From: Planctomycetota bacterium
GTDB lineage: Bacteria; Planctomycetota; UBA1135
DNA length: 64,000 nucleotides
Reading direction: 5' to 3'
Assembly (NCBI GenBank): GCA_008501825.1
Contig: QQUA01000013.1
Span: 124,001-188,000, forward strand
The position numbers and the translations under genes were made by a program. Shown here piece by piece: positions 53,391 to 62,286 of the stretch (position 1 is the stretch's first letter; each line of letters starts with the position of its first letter). The notes beneath the pieces were generated by a model that saw only the letters and a list, made by a program, of their open reading frames with translations, was not told where the DNA came from and searched no databases.

Positions 53391-54916
53391 GGTTGGAACT
53401 CTTCGGGGAAGTGTTGCAAGGCGGTGGTCAGGGGAAGAGGAGCGGCTTGCCCTAGACCGCAAATGGATCCTTCATTCATCTGCCAGGCGGCATCCGCCAC
53501 TTTGGCCAAGGCTTGCGGATTTTTCCGGTCGCGCAAAAAGCGCTGCAAACACTCGCGAAGAAAGCGGGTGCCGATTCGGCACGGGGCGCACTGGCCGCAA
53601 CTTTCTTCTTCGAAAAAACTCAATTGGCATTCCACCGCCGACGGCATGGACACCGTTTCATTCAAAACCACCACTCCGGCCGAACCGAGCATGGAGCCGG
53701 CCTTCTGAAGAGCTTGGAAATCCAAAGGAAGATCGGCCATGGAAGCCGGCAAGAAACCCGAGCTTGCACCTCCGGGACTGAAGGCCTTCAGCTTGCCAAT
53801 CATGCCTCCGGCGACTTCAAGCAATTGGCCCAGGCTGATGCCCAAAGGCATCTCATAAGTCCCCGGTTTATCTACGTGGCCGCTGATGTTGTAGAGCTTG
53901 GTTCCTGGGCCGGTTTTGCCGAGTGCCCGAAACCACTCACCGCCTTTTTCGACAATAGAGGGAACGCAGGCAATGGTTTCCACGTTGTGAATCAACGTAG
54001 GATGACCCCACAAACCGTTTTCTACCGGAAAGGGAGGTTTCAGCCGCGGCATGCCTCGTTTGCCTTCCAAGGCTTCCAACAAAGCAGTTTCCTCGCCGCA
54101 GATATAGGCGCCGTGGCCGGCGTGAAGATGGAAATTTAGTCCTGGAAATAAATTGGCCGAAGTCGCCTGATCCAAAGCCGTTTGCAGGGCCTGCCAGGGA
54201 GCCAGAAATTCCCCGCGCAAATACATGTAAATTTCTTTGGCCTTCAAGGCGGTGGCAGCGATGGCCAATCCTTCCAACACCAAGTCCGGGCGGCGCATCA
54301 ATACTTCCCGGTCTTTAAAGGTTCCGGGTTCGCCTTCATCGGCGTTCAAAACCACATAACGGACGGGATCTTTTTGCTCCGCCACGCCGCGCCATTTCAA
54401 ATGAGCGGGGAAGCCGGCACCTCCACGTCCCTGCAGACCGGATTGCTGCAATTCCTGAAACAGCCAATCCGGTCCTTTTTCTTGAACCAAAGCCAAAGCC
54501 GGCGCTTCCTGGCGACAAGCCGCGGTCAAGTTCAAAGCCAGGGTGTCGGGATCCCCGTCCGGCCCGACTCGACCGGGGAGATCGCCACCGGCTTCCGGAG
54601 GCCAAAAAACTTGCCGGTCTTTCATTTGCGCCGGAGCTCGGTCACAAGCAGCCAGGCAAGAACAGCCGGCGACCCGCAATCCCTGCTCTTGAGCATTCCG
54701 GAGTAAATCCTCTGCGCCTGCCAGCCGACAACTCAAACCGGTACAGACCCGGAGATCGACCTCGGGTTCGGCCAGCAGGTGATAAAAACTGCCGACTCCA
54801 TAAACCTGGGCTTCCGGAACCCCGGTTTTCCGGGCCACGACCCTGGCCGTCCCCTGGCGCAAACCGCCCAGGGCTCGAATTTCCTCCTGAACGGAGCTTT
54901 TTTGTTCCGCGGACAC
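53387..54916 (-). CDS. NuoE-NuoF fusion, formate dehydrogenase beta (NAD-reducing) subunit
   Basis: 509 residues. The N-terminal ~140 residues are a NuoE-like thioredoxin-fold [2Fe-2S] domain (VCTGLSCRLAG and AGCSCLAACDRAP). The NuoF part begins at LQGRGGAGFPAHLKW, with FMN/NADH motifs NADEGEPGTFKDREV and AGHGAYICGEETALLEALEG. A C-terminal [4Fe-4S] site is ESCGQCAPCRIGT. It would take electrons from the FdhA Fe-S chain to NAD+. Its stop overlaps the fdhA start (GTGA), so the two are co-translated. The arrangement resembles soluble NAD-dependent formate dehydrogenases, with the small gamma subunit fused to the beta subunit. The start at 54916 is the first codon after an upstream stop; no strong ribosome site is seen. 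Confidence 0.92.
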   Translation of the reverse strand: MSAEQKSSVQEEIRALGGLRQGTARVVARKTGVPEAQVYGVGSFYHLLAEPEVDLRVCTGLSCRLAGAEDLLRNAQEQGLRVAGCSCLAACDRAPAQMKDRQVFWPPEAGGDLPGRVGPDGDPDTLALNLTAACRQEAPALALVQEKGPDWLFQELQQSGLQGRGGAGFPAHLKWRGVAEQKDPVRYVVLNADEGEPGTFKDREVLMRRPDLVLEGLAIAATALKAKEIYMYLRGEFLAPWQALQTALDQATSANLFPGLNFHLHAGHGAYICGEETALLEALEGKRGMPRLKPPFPVENGLWGHPTLIHNVETIACVPSIVEKGGEWFRALGKTGPGTKLYNISGHVDKPGTYEMPLGISLGQLLEVAGGMIGKLKAFSPGGASSGFLPASMADLPLDFQALQKAGSMLGSAGVVVLNETVSMPSAVECQLSFFEEESCGQCAPCRIGTRFLRECLQRFLRDRKNPQALAKVADAAWQMNEGSICGLGQAAPLPLTTALQHFPEEFQP

Positions 54917-55060
54917 GCCGAAACCCCTTGCTGGCTTTGATTTGGCGATCAGTTCCGGACTCAGCCTACCAAAGCGCCGATTTCTCCGACGGTTCCTCGA
55001 GCCGAAACGGGGCAGCTTCTTCAGGTAAAGTTAGGCATCCCTCCATCGACCCAGGTTCCC

Positions 55061-57373
55061 ATGTTTCTCCGTCGCCTCTGTTCCCTCCTGCTCTGCCTGC
55101 TCACGGTGGCCGCACCCTTGCAAGCCACCTGGTCCATCGTGGTCATCAACCGCAAGACCGGAGAAGTGGCGGTGGCGGTGGCCACTTGCTTGGAGAACTT
55201 CAACTTGCGCTCGGCGGTGCCGGTCATCGTGCCGGAATGGGGGGCGGCAGCCGCCCAGTGCTTCGTCGACAGCAGTGGCGTGAACAAAACTTTGATTCAC
55301 GGCCAACTGCAATTGGGAACCGATCCGGTCGACATCCTGGCGATGTTGGAATCCCAGGACAATTCCCATCATTTGCGGCAGTACGGCATCGTCGACATCG
55401 CCGGCCGAGCGATTACCCATACCGGCAGCGCTTGCGGTGAATACAAGGGAGCCCTAACCGGTGAAGCCGGCGACTTGGTCTACGCCATTCAAGGCAACGT
55501 CCTGACCGGTTCCCCGGTGCTGCTGCAAGCCGAGTTGGCTTTGCTGAACACTCCCGGCGACTTGTCGCAGAAATTGATGGCGGCCATGGAAGCCGCTCGC
55601 GATATGGGCGGGGACGGCCGCTGCTCCTGCTCGCCTTCCGATCCTCCCGGATGCGGCAGCCCGCCGGCCAATTTCACCAAATCGGCTCACATCGCCAACA
55701 TGATCGTGGCTCGCCCCGGCGACCCGCTGAAAAACTGCACCCAAGCAAACGGTTGCGCTCGAGGAAGCTTCTATTTGATGATCAACCTGAACGGCCTCAA
55801 TGCCGGCGATCCGGATCCCGTCGATTTATTGCGGCAAGAATACGATTTGTGGCGCGCTTCCCAAATCGGCCGCCCCGACGCCCAACGTTCGCTGGTCATG
55901 CCTTCGACCCAGGTGGTCACCCCAGGCAGCGCCGATTCCTATTTCATCGATTTGGATTTGCACGACGTCGACGGCCATGCCTTGACTTCCGGCGGCGCCG
56001 TTTTGGCCTTAGAACACGATGCTCGTTCCGCCGGTTTGAGTTCTTTGCTCAACATCCAAGATCATCAGGACGGCACCTACACCTTGGAATTGCAGCCAGG
56101 CGCCAAAGCCGGCCGCGACCTTCTTCGCATTCGAGTCCACGACGGCATCAGCGACGTCACTTTGTGGCCCCCGGTGGAAATCCTGCACGCCCCGGCGTCG
56201 CCGCTGCCCTGGAATGACGAGGAAGCCATTAGCGATCTGATGCCGGGCCAAGTCAACGCTCAAGCCTTTCTGCTTGGCGATGGCTTGACCGCCTACTTTC
56301 TTAGCGACGCCCAGGGAGGCACGGCACCTTTGCTGCGAGCCACCAGGCCCCAAACCGATGCGGCATTCGGGCCGGCGGTGGCGGTTCCGGTAGACAACGC
56401 CGATCAATTCCAATTCGGAGACTTTTGGATGTCGGACGATGAGTTGGAATGGATCCCCTGCGGCTTCCGCCAAGGTTCGAGTATCGAGGAGATCTTTCAC
56501 TCCCGGCGAAATTCGGTGAACGACCCCTTTCCCACTCCGGAGGTGATTGCCAGCCTGCACTCGGGACTTTGGGAGGGCGGCCCCTGGGTTCGAGCCAACG
56601 GCCTGGAAATCCTGTTTCATTCCGGGCGGAGCGGCAGCTTCGATCTCTACCGGGCCATTCGGCCGCGGACCGACGGCTACTGGCTACCGCCTGAACCCTT
56701 GGGCACGGACAGCGGCGCCGACGAGCTCTACCCGATGTGGGCGGAAGGGGACACCCGGGTGTATTTCTCTCGCCGAGAGAGCGGCCAAACCCCGGCTTTC
56801 CCGTGGATGGCGGACCTCGTGGCTCCAGGCCAGTTCGGCCCGGCCAAACCGGTGCCCGGGGCGATTCACGCCGGCAATCGTTTTCTGTTCCTGACCAGCG
56901 AAGATCCGGCTCAAAACCAGATCTGGCTAACCGAAGCCGGGACCCAAACTTTGCCGCTTCGAGCCACCGCCGCCGCCGATAGTTTGATCGCTTCAGCCAC
57001 CGAGCTAAGCGCCGCCGCCGGCGGGGTGGTCGATTTCAGTCTGGACGCCGGTCCGGCATGGGCCGGGGCGCCTTACTTCCTCCTGGGAAGCTTGGATCCT
57101 GACGGCATCGGCCTCAGCCAGGGAAACGTGGTAATGCCCCTGGCTCGAGATTGGTTCACCGACTGGCTGTTCGGACAAAGTGGAAATCCCCTGGTGCAAG
57201 GCTTTCGTGGTTCGCTCGACGGCCAGGGTGCCGGTCAAGCCCGCCTTGATTTGGCTCCCGGCTTGGTGGGCAATCCGAGCCTGATCGGTTCCACTTTTTG
57301 GTTTTCCTTCCTGGTCCTGCAAGGGGACGAAGGATTTGCTTCCCAAGCCGTCGGCGTGGAATTGAAGCCCTAG
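55061..57373 (+). CDS. Secreted DUF1028 (Ntn-hydrolase-like) protein with C-terminal propeller and anchor-like module
   Basis: 770 residues with signal peptide MFLRRLCSLLLCLLTVAAPLQA. The mature N-terminus TWSIVVINRKTGEVAVAVAT begins the DUF1028 domain (about 25-260), which resembles Ntn hydrolases; the sequence QLQLGTDPVDIL and QYGIVDIAGRAITHTGS are typical of the family. A central Ig-like/cadherin-like stretch (SYFIDLDLHDVDGHAL) follows. Next is a PD40-like propeller (EILFHSGRSGSFDLYRA, YPMWAEGDTRVYFSRRES). The last ~130 residues, starting SAAAGGVVDFSLDAG, are the module shared with the Asp-box and 44-46 kb FG-GAP proteins. Enzymatic function is unknown. It is the first of a plus-strand run through 62 kb. 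Confidence 0.83.
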   Translation: MFLRRLCSLLLCLLTVAAPLQATWSIVVINRKTGEVAVAVATCLENFNLRSAVPVIVPEWGAAAAQCFVDSSGVNKTLIHGQLQLGTDPVDILAMLESQDNSHHLRQYGIVDIAGRAITHTGSACGEYKGALTGEAGDLVYAIQGNVLTGSPVLLQAELALLNTPGDLSQKLMAAMEAARDMGGDGRCSCSPSDPPGCGSPPANFTKSAHIANMIVARPGDPLKNCTQANGCARGSFYLMINLNGLNAGDPDPVDLLRQEYDLWRASQIGRPDAQRSLVMPSTQVVTPGSADSYFIDLDLHDVDGHALTSGGAVLALEHDARSAGLSSLLNIQDHQDGTYTLELQPGAKAGRDLLRIRVHDGISDVTLWPPVEILHAPASPLPWNDEEAISDLMPGQVNAQAFLLGDGLTAYFLSDAQGGTAPLLRATRPQTDAAFGPAVAVPVDNADQFQFGDFWMSDDELEWIPCGFRQGSSIEEIFHSRRNSVNDPFPTPEVIASLHSGLWEGGPWVRANGLEILFHSGRSGSFDLYRAIRPRTDGYWLPPEPLGTDSGADELYPMWAEGDTRVYFSRRESGQTPAFPWMADLVAPGQFGPAKPVPGAIHAGNRFLFLTSEDPAQNQIWLTEAGTQTLPLRATAAADSLIASATELSAAAGGVVDFSLDAGPAWAGAPYFLLGSLDPDGIGLSQGNVVMPLARDWFTDWLFGQSGNPLVQGFRGSLDGQGAGQARLDLAPGLVGNPSLIGSTFWFSFLVLQGDEGFASQAVGVELKP

Positions 57374-57401
57374 TTCGGAGCCGGACCTAAGCTGGGAGCC
57401 G

Positions 57402-59270
57402 ATGAACGGGCGCCTTCTGCTGCTGGCCGCCGGCCTGACCTTGCTCCTGTTGGCCTGGATCCTGCGGAGCGATGGCGCCGGCAGCGGCCATCCGCCCGAG
57501 CAGGGGGGGGCTCCAGCAAATCCGGCGGCGGAAAGCGAATCGACTGAGCAGGATTCGGCGCTTCGAAGCCCAAACGGCGGCCGCCGGCAGCTTCCATCCT
57601 CCGACTCGGCGAACCGGCCCGATCCAACTTCCGATTTGCCGGCCTGGGGCCGCCTGCTGGACGCCGAAGGCCGGCCGGCGGCAGGAGCTCGGTACCACTG
57701 GGTGTCCCGGTCCTATCGCCCCGGAGCCCGGTTGGAAATCCACCGCAGTGACGAGGAGGGATGGTTGCGGGCGGCTCCGCCGGCGACTCCTCGGGCCTTG
57801 GCGGCGTACCACCCAGGAGGGGAGGGCTGGTTTCCCTGGCCGGGGGATCCGACTTCGGAGCCCATTCCCACTTGGATCCTGCCGGCCGGAGGGGAAATCG
57901 CCTTCCAAGTGGAGAATTCGGCCGGAGAGCCCCTCTCCGGGGTGCGCTTTTGGCCACGTTTTGATGCGGCGGACCCGGGCAGCAAGCAACGTCTGGAAGT
58001 CGAAAACGCCTTGCGTCCGACCATGGTTTCCGGCCGGGATGGACGCTTCCGATTGCCCGGCCTCCGGACCGGCCACTGGCGATTCGCGATTCAGGCTCCG
58101 GAATACGGCGAATTGGAGCGGGAGGTTTTGATCGAAGCCGGTATCCAGCGGCAACTTCACGTTCAATTCGAAACCCCCGCCCATTTGAAAATCCAGGTCC
58201 GGACCGAACAGGGGGAATCGGCTCCTGGCATTCTCCTGGAACTCCGGAGCCGTTCCGAAAAACCCATTCGCGGACGAAGCGATGCCAAGGGTGATTTGGT
58301 CCTCGGGCCTATCCCTCCCGGCCCGGCTCGCCTGTTCGACTTCAAAGACGGACAGCGTCCCTTGGCCGAGTTGGAATTGCAGCCGGGTTTGCAGCAACAC
58401 ACCGTGGTGGTCCGCCACCGCTGGTCGGTGGAAGTCTGGTTGGAGGACGACCTGGGGCCGGTGTCGGGAGCTTATGGTTTGGCCATGGATCCAGGTGCTC
58501 CTTGGCGCCCGGAACGCTGGGCCGCCCTGGCCGAACTTGCCGATAGCCCCCGAAGCGATGCCGACGGGCGCCTTCGGCTCGGGCCCTTGCTTCCAGGCGA
58601 ATACCGCATCGTGGCCGGCCGCCGGCAGTCGGTTCCGGCCGAAGCCCTGGTCTCACTTCACGACCGGAATGCAAGCCTGAGACTGCGCCTGCAGGGACAG
58701 GTGCTCCGCGGCCGAGTGCTTCCGGTGAAAGCCAAGGCTCGGGTTAGCTTGCAATTCCGGCCGAGGGCGGAAGAAAGCGCATCTTTGTCCGGTTTGATCT
58801 CCGCCCCGAAAGCCGAGTTGGAACCCTGGATTCAACGGATGACGACCGTTTGCGATGACGAAGGCCGATTTGCTTTCACATCCATTCCGTGGTCTGAGGT
58901 TAGCTTGCAAGCCGAGGCGGAAGGCTTTCTACCCAGTGAAATCCTCGATTGGAGCCTCCAAGGAGGCACCTTTCCGGAGGTGGAAATGGAATTAAAGCCG
59001 GCGATTGAAGTGGTTCTTGAAATCACCGAGGTGCCTCAAAACCTTAGCCGCCCGGTTTGGGTTCAAGTTCTGGATGAAGCCGACCAGCGCCTGGGCCGTT
59101 TGCAAAGAGTGGATCGAAGAGGCTTCATGCATTGGCAACGAGTCGCTCCGGGGAACTACCGACTTCAAATCCTGCAAGACCCGGGGCCGGCATCCACCTT
59201 GGTTTGGGAGCAAGCCCTTCACGTCACGGAAGGCGCTCCGCCTCATCTGCAATGGCCGCCGCCGCCTTAA
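57402..59270 (+). CDS. Membrane-anchored protein with carboxypeptidase-regulatory-like repeats
   Basis: 622 residues. One N-terminal helix (LLLLAAGLTLLLLAWIL) anchors it; a proline/serine-rich linker follows. The outside part consists of about five to six beta-sandwich units of the carboxypeptidase-regulatory (Cna-B-like) type, each with a 'V....G.p..G..v' strand and a 'PG.yr' turn (AFQVENSAGEPLSGVRFWP, IQVRTEQGESAPGILLELR, LPGEYRIVAG, VAPGNYRLQIL). Start ATG at 57402 is 28 bases after the DUF1028 gene. It is a tandem neighbour and probable paralog of the next gene. Likely a scaffold or adhesion-type periplasmic or surface protein. Confidence 0.75.
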   Translation: MNGRLLLLAAGLTLLLLAWILRSDGAGSGHPPEQGGAPANPAAESESTEQDSALRSPNGGRRQLPSSDSANRPDPTSDLPAWGRLLDAEGRPAAGARYHWVSRSYRPGARLEIHRSDEEGWLRAAPPATPRALAAYHPGGEGWFPWPGDPTSEPIPTWILPAGGEIAFQVENSAGEPLSGVRFWPRFDAADPGSKQRLEVENALRPTMVSGRDGRFRLPGLRTGHWRFAIQAPEYGELEREVLIEAGIQRQLHVQFETPAHLKIQVRTEQGESAPGILLELRSRSEKPIRGRSDAKGDLVLGPIPPGPARLFDFKDGQRPLAELELQPGLQQHTVVVRHRWSVEVWLEDDLGPVSGAYGLAMDPGAPWRPERWAALAELADSPRSDADGRLRLGPLLPGEYRIVAGRRQSVPAEALVSLHDRNASLRLRLQGQVLRGRVLPVKAKARVSLQFRPRAEESASLSGLISAPKAELEPWIQRMTTVCDDEGRFAFTSIPWSEVSLQAEAEGFLPSEILDWSLQGGTFPEVEMELKPAIEVVLEITEVPQNLSRPVWVQVLDEADQRLGRLQRVDRRGFMHWQRVAPGNYRLQILQDPGPASTLVWEQALHVTEGAPPHLQWPPPP

Positions 59271-59318
59271 TCGACCTTTTCCCGTTCGGTTCAAACTCAT
59301 TCCAAAACCCACATCCTC

Positions 59319-62150
59319 ATGTCCCGCTTTTGGCCCCTGATTCTGCTGTTGCTCCTGGCTTTACTCGGCATCTGGTGGTGGCCCGGCAGCGCCAAAGTTT
59401 CTCCGACCGATTCGCCTGAAAAGAGCCAGAAATCTGAGGTCGAAGACTCCATCGAAGCCTTGGAGTCGGAACCAGATCTGCCGGCGGAAATACCGGCCGC
59501 GGTGGCCGGCGAAAACGGTCGCAAAGTTCTCGAACCCGAGCCGGATCGAAATGAGGGGCGATTGAAAATTCGGGTGGTCGACGATCAAGGCACGGCGATC
59601 GAAGGTGCGGTGGTCGGCGCCATGCCGCTGGCTTCCACCACGATGAATGTTCGGGATTTGATGCCGATGTCCGAGGTCATGGCCGGTCGAAAGCCATTAC
59701 AAGTTCCGGGGCAACAAAGCACCACCGATGCGTCCGGCTGGGCGGAGCTTTCTTTCCAACGCCAAGACCCGCAAGCTTGGTATTTGTTCGCCCGCGCCGA
59801 AGGTCACAGTTTGCAGTCTCGCCCTTGGGCTTGGAAAGTTTGGCAAGAACAATGGAACGCCGGGGAATTTCGGTTGAAACCGGCGGCGGCTCTTTCGATT
59901 CGGCTTTTGAATCAAGAACGGAAACCTTTAGCGGCAGGAGTGGTTCAAATTGCACAGGACCGCCTCGGGCCTACGGAACACCTCCCGGTGCAAATCGGTC
60001 ATTCCGACCAGGAAGGCTGGGTTCATTTTCAACATCTGGCGGCGACCAAGTGGGTGGTGCGGGGTTTTCACCCGAAGTATCAGAGTTTGGACTTGGAGCA
60101 GGCGGTGAACCTGAAAGCCGGAGATCGCCTCCGCCGGGAATTGGTGTTGCAACCCGGGCACCGTTTGGTCGGTTTGGTCCACCATCCCGATGGCCACCCG
60201 GCACCGGGTTTGGAAATTGAAGCGGCCAAGGCTTCCGGCACTTTCGCCATGAATTTCTTGGCTTTGAACCCGCGCATCTGGACCAACCAAAGCGATGCAC
60301 GCGGACGCTTTTTGTTCGAAGGATTGCCGCAAACAAAGATCCGCTTGCGAACCACTTTGGCCAATGGATTGGAGGTGGAAACTTTCGCTACCCCTGGTCC
60401 GGTTTTGGATTGGGTCTTGCCGCAGATGGAAGCTTTGCGGGGAACGGTTCAACAAGCTTCCGGAAAGCCGGCCGCCGGAGCCTTGGTCATGGCTTTGCGG
60501 GATCGAGTTCCTTGCGGACAAAGCCATTGCGATGCAAACGGAAGCTTCGTCTTGGATGCTCCCAAAGACTTCAGCCACCTGTTGATTTTCCATGACAGCG
60601 GCGAAGCGGTATTCGAAAACCCGAAAACCGAGCTGCAGGCGATGGAGTTTCAACTGCCGCAAGGGGCGGAAATCCTCATTCAAGTCCAATCGGAACTGGC
60701 GGAAACCGCCAAAACCTTTCAGTTCACCGAGCTCGAACCGGAACACCGGAGATTGACTTCTTTGGATGCTCAAGCTTTGGCCTCCGCGTTGTTGGCCGGT
60801 CCGGAAACCGAGGAGGAAAGGCGTTTGAATTGGTTGAGGATGTATCGCCCTCCGCCGCAACCGGCAGGATTCCACCGCTGGCGCTGGCCCGGTATTCGTC
60901 CGGGAGCTTTTCGCTTACAAGTGCGATGGCAGGGGCGGGAATCCAAACCGATTCACGAGTTGGTGCTGACTCAGGGCAAGAATCAGGAAGTCATCCACCT
61001 CTTGACCCTACCGGCCGATTTGACCGTGCAAGTGGTAGAGGCCGACGGCCAACCGGCCGGCTCCGGCTATTTGAGTTTGCTGGCCGTGGATCGTCCTGGA
61101 TTTCCCTCGGTACAAGCCATTCGCCAAGGCAAAGTCCGTTTCACCGGATTGGAACCTGGCCCATATCAACTGTTCGAAGGCATGCAGGCGGTGAGGTCGA
61201 GTGCGGATCCGAGCGAACCCCTTCTGTTGCAACCCGGGGAAAACCTGGAAACCTTCGTGCTACCGGAACGAGCTTTTCTAGAACTGCAAGTGATCGACCG
61301 CCATGGCGGGGCGATCCCCAATCCGGTGATCGAATTCCAACCCTTGAACGATCTAGGTTATCTGAACACCTTCCTTAACATGGCCAACGATCATCGGTTC
61401 GAAGGCGACGCTGTTGGCCGTTGGCAAAGTCCGAAAGTTCCTCCCGGCCGATACGCCTTGACCGTAGCCCGTTCCGGCGGCTTTAGCTTGGCCCAAGAAA
61501 TTCAAATGCAACCGGGACTGAATTCCTTGAAAGTTCGCTTGCAAGGATTTCTACTGGCCGGTTCCGTCCAAGGCGCCCGCGGCCCAGGCCGAATCCGCCT
61601 GCTTGCCGAATCGGTTCCCAGCCGAGGGGAAAGCCCCGGGGACGAAAAGATTGCAACCGGCGATTTGCATCGTTTGCTGGCCATCGGCTTGGAAGGCCAA
61701 AGCGCACCCACCGGTTCCGCTGAAGTCGCGTGGGATGCTCAAGGCAGATTTCAAATCCGAGACCTGGCACCGGGCCGCTATGCCTTGGAAGCCAAGGCCG
61801 AAGGTCATTATCAAATCGAAGAGAGTTGGGTTCAGATCGTCGATCGGGACGTCCAGGACGCCGTCGTCCAGGTGGCCTTGGGAGGGGAGTTGGAGATTCG
61901 CTTGCAAGAACCGGTTCCAGAGCCCGGCTTCGTCCGAATCCTAAGCCCGCAAGGAGAAACCATTGAAGGGGGCGTATATCGTGGTCGCGATCAAAGCTGG
62001 CAGAACTTTGCCGGCTTGCCGCCGGGCATCTATCAGGTGGAGCTATGGCTGGAAGAGCCGGGAGCGGGCCAAGCCATCGACCAACGGGCGGTTGAAATCC
62101 AGGCAGGGGAAACTCAGCGCTTGCACTTGGCCTTTCCACAATCGCCGTAG
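59319..62150 (+). CDS. Large membrane-anchored protein with ~8 carboxypeptidase-regulatory-like repeats
   Basis: 943 residues. The N-terminal helix (MSRFWPLILLLLLALLGIWW) is followed by an acidic linker rich in E, P and S. About eight beta-sandwich repeats follow with the same pattern as in the upstream neighbour (IRVVDDQGTAIEGAVVGA, LLNQERKPLAAGVVQIA, LVHHPDGHPAPGLEIEA, TVQQASGKPAAGALVMA, VVEADGQPAGSGYLSL, VIDRHGGAIPNPVIEF), plus 'PGRYAL' turns. It lies 48 bases downstream. The two form a tandem pair comparable to the 700-residue pair at 755-5048. Function unknown; structural or binding role inferred. Confidence 0.75.
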   Translation: MSRFWPLILLLLLALLGIWWWPGSAKVSPTDSPEKSQKSEVEDSIEALESEPDLPAEIPAAVAGENGRKVLEPEPDRNEGRLKIRVVDDQGTAIEGAVVGAMPLASTTMNVRDLMPMSEVMAGRKPLQVPGQQSTTDASGWAELSFQRQDPQAWYLFARAEGHSLQSRPWAWKVWQEQWNAGEFRLKPAAALSIRLLNQERKPLAAGVVQIAQDRLGPTEHLPVQIGHSDQEGWVHFQHLAATKWVVRGFHPKYQSLDLEQAVNLKAGDRLRRELVLQPGHRLVGLVHHPDGHPAPGLEIEAAKASGTFAMNFLALNPRIWTNQSDARGRFLFEGLPQTKIRLRTTLANGLEVETFATPGPVLDWVLPQMEALRGTVQQASGKPAAGALVMALRDRVPCGQSHCDANGSFVLDAPKDFSHLLIFHDSGEAVFENPKTELQAMEFQLPQGAEILIQVQSELAETAKTFQFTELEPEHRRLTSLDAQALASALLAGPETEEERRLNWLRMYRPPPQPAGFHRWRWPGIRPGAFRLQVRWQGRESKPIHELVLTQGKNQEVIHLLTLPADLTVQVVEADGQPAGSGYLSLLAVDRPGFPSVQAIRQGKVRFTGLEPGPYQLFEGMQAVRSSADPSEPLLLQPGENLETFVLPERAFLELQVIDRHGGAIPNPVIEFQPLNDLGYLNTFLNMANDHRFEGDAVGRWQSPKVPPGRYALTVARSGGFSLAQEIQMQPGLNSLKVRLQGFLLAGSVQGARGPGRIRLLAESVPSRGESPGDEKIATGDLHRLLAIGLEGQSAPTGSAEVAWDAQGRFQIRDLAPGRYALEAKAEGHYQIEESWVQIVDRDVQDAVVQVALGGELEIRLQEPVPEPGFVRILSPQGETIEGGVYRGRDQSWQNFAGLPPGIYQVELWLEEPGAGQAIDQRAVEIQAGETQRLHLAFPQSP

Positions 62151-62286
62151 CACGCCACCGGCTTGGCGTTTCCGATAGCCGGGGCCGGCACGTCCAGAAA
62201 AGGAATGGAAAGGCTCAACGACCGCAGCAAGCCAGCGTAGGCTCTCCGGCAGTCGATCGCATCCCGCTGCTCCTTCCTGTTCACCC

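Noticed and set aside
50523-53462. Two separate formate dehydrogenase genes or a pseudogene split by a stop
   Set aside because: The only interruption is one TGA at the known Sec position with a SECIS-like hairpin; both sides stay in the same frame and are well conserved.
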